This document shows positions 62,515 to 64,000 of a stretch of 64,000 bases of DNA, piece by piece. How positions within the stretch are numbered: the first letter of the stretch is position 1; the number at the start of each line of letters is the position of its first letter. A program made the position numbers and the translations under genes. The stretch spans positions 97,685 to 161,684 of the forward strand of contig JAAWHG010000002.1 in NCBI GenBank assembly GCA_022795735.1, read 5' to 3'. The DNA is from Oscillospiraceae bacterium (GTDB lineage: Bacteria > Bacillota > Clostridia > Oscillospirales > Oscillospiraceae). The notes below the pieces were generated by a model, which searched no databases, had not been told where the DNA came from, and worked only from the letters and a program-made list of their open reading frames with translations.

Positions 62515-63204
62515 TCAATCCTTTGCGGGGGGATACTCGTTGCAGAGGAGACGGTAGGGAGGTTCGTCCTCTTCGATGGCGGGGAAACGGCCTACCGGGG
62601 GGTTGAAACGGTTGTCGGTGTTGTCGTCGTTGCATTGGCTGACCTCGCCAATCAGAATGGCGCCGGTGCCCGGCTGCACCGAGAAGTCGTGGTAGAGACG
62701 GGGCGGAATGGAGATGCTCATGCCCGGCTCCAGCCGGACCTGGGTTCCTGCGGGGACGGTTTGTGCAACACCGTCAAGGTGCACGGTGACCTCGGATTGG
62801 CGGTCTATCGACTCGTCGGGGAGGGAGTTGTAGACGCGGATTAGGAGGGTGCCGCCGGCGCGGTTGATGATATCCTCCATCTTTTTCCAATGAAAATGGT
62901 TGGGAGAATACTGTGACTCCCGGATATAGATGATCTTTTCGGCATAGGTCTTGGGATATTTTCCGGAAAGGGAGAGGTTGCCGTTGCGGAGGGTAATGAG
63001 GGAGAAGCCAGTTTTCGCAAAGTCGCCCAGGCCGTAGTCGGTTACGTCCCAGCCGAGCATGTTGTCCCGGATTTCGTCGCAGGCGCGGCCTTTTGTGCAC
63101 CATTGCTCGGGCGTCCAGTGCAGGAAGGGAGGAAGCGAAATTCGATATTCCGCCAGCATGGTTTCAAATTCCCGGATAATTGCGTTGATTTCTGAACGTT
63201 TCAT
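62515..63204 (-). CDS. D-lyxose/D-mannose ketol-isomerase (cupin)
   Basis: 229 residues. It opens MKRSEINAIIREFETMLAEY, and the cupin metal site is YSPNHFHWKKMEDIINRAGG near residue 98 with His/His/Glu, plus PPRLYHDFSVQPG near 166 giving the last His. LYHDFSV and the DFAKTGFSLITLRNGN stretch are typical of the D-lyxose isomerase family (DUF1498), which also acts on mannose. With the adjacent kinase this forms a two-gene sugar pathway. AAGGAG lies 10 bases before the ATG. Confidence 0.85.
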   Translation of the reverse strand: MKRSEINAIIREFETMLAEYRISLPPFLHWTPEQWCTKGRACDEIRDNMLGWDVTDYGLGDFAKTGFSLITLRNGNLSLSGKYPKTYAEKIIYIRESQYSPNHFHWKKMEDIINRAGGTLLIRVYNSLPDESIDRQSEVTVHLDGVAQTVPAGTQVRLEPGMSISIPPRLYHDFSVQPGTGAILIGEVSQCNDDNTDNRFNPPVGRFPAIEEDEPPYRLLCNEYPPAKD

Positions 63205-63239
63205 CGTATGATTACTCCTTATCCATGGTTTGTCCTCCT

Positions 63240-63248
63240 ATCATAGCA
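63240..63248 (-). promoter_or_regulatory. extended -10 promoter candidate of the isomerase-kinase unit
   Basis: TGCTATGAT on the minus strand (-10 at 63240-63245). AGGAGG follows directly after the -10 box, upstream of the expected start point, so it is probably not a ribosome binding site. No clear -35 box. Confidence 0.4.
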
Positions 63249-63331
63249 CATCCGGACCCGGATAGAAACAGGAAAAGACGGAATTTCCAATTTTGCCGGT
63301 TTTTCGTCCATTTTCATCAGGTGCGTATCTT

Positions 63332-63679
63332 TCATTGGGCGTTTTTGGTAAAATGGGGCGGCGAAGACGAGGCTGCCGCCACCCTCTTCAACGTGGGCGA
63401 GACGAGAAAACCCACGCCGGGAGCTGCCGTGCTGACCACCGGGTACCGGTACTTCTCGGACAGCAAGAGTGGGTGCTTGACGACGGGTGGTAGGACGACA
63501 GTAGCGACGTCGAGCTGTTCATCCCCACGTAAGCGCCCAGGTTGTACGTGATGGTACGCGTCGAATCGGTGGTGTTGGTGAACATGAGGGAAAAACCACC
63601 ACATGCTGAACGCCACCTTTCCCAATGTTTCCGCAAGGCGGCACCCAAATTCACGTCCTACCGTAATAATCTTGTTCAT
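63332..63679 (-). pseudogene. remnant of a cytidylate kinase-like gene fused to unrelated sequence
   Basis: The ATG overlaps the MATE stop (ATGA), and the chain begins MNKIITVGREFG, the start of the cytidylate kinase-like family, but the P-loop Gly-rich stretch that should follow is missing; RLAETLG resumes and after about 22 residues all similarity ends. The rest (Pro/His-rich, about 63335-63610) matches no frame of the family. MATE plus cytidylate kinase-like gene pairs are common in Clostridia, so this looks like internal deletion and replacement of the second gene. The reading frame itself remains open for 115 codons. Confidence 0.55.
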
Positions 63680-64000
63680 ACTGTTCTATTCCCTTCCTTT
63701 GGCAATCGTTTTGTATAGTTTGTCATTATTGCAATCACATAGATGGCAACAAGTAATTCTGTCAGCGGCATTGCCAGCCAAATTGTGTTGGCCTCCGCTA
63801 TGGCGGGCAATACGCAGATCAGGATGCCGCTAATCAGCGCCCCTCTGGACACTGAGACCATGAAAGAGGTAAAGGGCTTCATAATTGCCTGGAAGTAGTA
63901 GGTGGAAAAGACATTCAGAGGAAGCAGCAGGAAAGACAGACCGTAACTGCGGATAATGCCAGGAGCTATGGCGAGTATTTCCTCTGTGGGTGTCATAAAA
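63676..64000 (-). CDS. MATE-family efflux transporter, C-terminal part only
   Basis: The last ~107 residues are inside the window; the frame stays open at the edge. ILAIAPGIIRSYGLSFLLLP, VFSTYYFQAIMKPFTS and VSRGALISGILICVLPAIAE are typical of the C-terminal half of MATE transporters, with three membrane helices and a basic tail (TNYTKRLPKEGNRTV). It should exchange cations for organic compounds; the substrate is unknown. It is AT-richer than the neighbouring sugar genes and overlaps the remnant kinase-like gene by 4 bases. Confidence 0.8.
   Translation of the reverse strand, partial: FMTPTEEILAIAPGIIRSYGLSFLLLPLNVFSTYYFQAIMKPFTSFMVSVSRGALISGILICVLPAIAEANTIWLAMPLTELLVAIYVIAIMTNYTKRLPKEGNRTV

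Noticed and set aside
63212..63239. Four-codon mini-ORF (ATG at 63226) with AGGAGG upstream of the isomerase
   Set aside because: The AGGAGG abuts the -10 box and would lie upstream of the expected transcription start, so it would not be in the mRNA.

Overview
The window looks like the chromosome of a spore-forming anaerobic Firmicute of the class Clostridia, most likely the Oscillospiraceae/Ruminococcaceae. The evidence is moderately high GC with GC-rich third codon positions, SpoIIID behind a sigma-E-like promoter, paired 2[4Fe-4S] ferredoxins, the Gram-positive set HPr kinase, WhiA, YvcK, RapZ and MurT/GatD, an anaerobic CbiK chelatase and a complete clostridial-type division and cell-wall cluster. 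Species assignment is inference; no rRNA or tRNA gene was seen.

Region 1 (1-6572, minus) is one probable operon: murT, gatD, an iron-sulfur aldo/keto reductase, a MoxR ATPase, a DUF58 protein and a transglutaminase-type membrane protein cut by the window start. Its promoter sits so close to murT that the mRNA may be leaderless. Region 2 (6583-15314, minus) is murB-rapZ-yvcK-whiA-dnaE followed by three AT-richer accessory genes. Region 3 (15407-19290) holds hprK, rpmB, a degenerate GIY-YIG protein, cbiK, a broken DUF4180 gene and two small ferredoxin genes. clpC follows.

Region 4 (21793-36097, plus) is the dcw cluster: mraZ, rsmH, ftsL-like, a PASTA penicillin-binding protein, murE, murF, mraY, ftsW, murG, murA, ftsQ/divIB, ftsZ. 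murC, murD and ftsA are absent from it. The penicillin-binding gene carries an AT-rich patch over part of its transpeptidase domain. After ftsZ comes a Cys-rich probable spore-surface protein and a three-gene membrane/secreted operon.

Region 5 (39705-49142, minus) runs polA, a permuted GH3-like protein that has lost its catalytic residues, a transglutaminase-SLH surface protein, an AlkD-like protein, metY and metA (acetyl-CoA type). Region 6 (49231-56748) contains rimI-tsaD, rpe-ppk with a 36-codon ORF behind ppk, mrp, a divergent XpaC-like gene and a PilZ-like gene. Region 7 (56798-64000, minus) contains gdhA, serA, serC, spoIIID, an ASKHA sugar kinase with a D-lyxose/D-mannose isomerase, and at the edge a MATE transporter whose overlapping partner is a wrecked cytidylate-kinase-like gene.

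The unifying theme is peptidoglycan synthesis and its control: MurB, MurE, MurF, MraY, MurG, MurA and a PBP build and polymerise the precursor, MurT/GatD amidates lipid II, RapZ/YvcK/HprK link carbon state to wall synthesis, and FtsZ/Q/L/W drive division. No wholly new system could be proven. The strongest leads are the catalytically dead GH3 with its surface transglutaminase, the mosaic PBP, the leaderless murT promoter and the ppk-linked small ORF.
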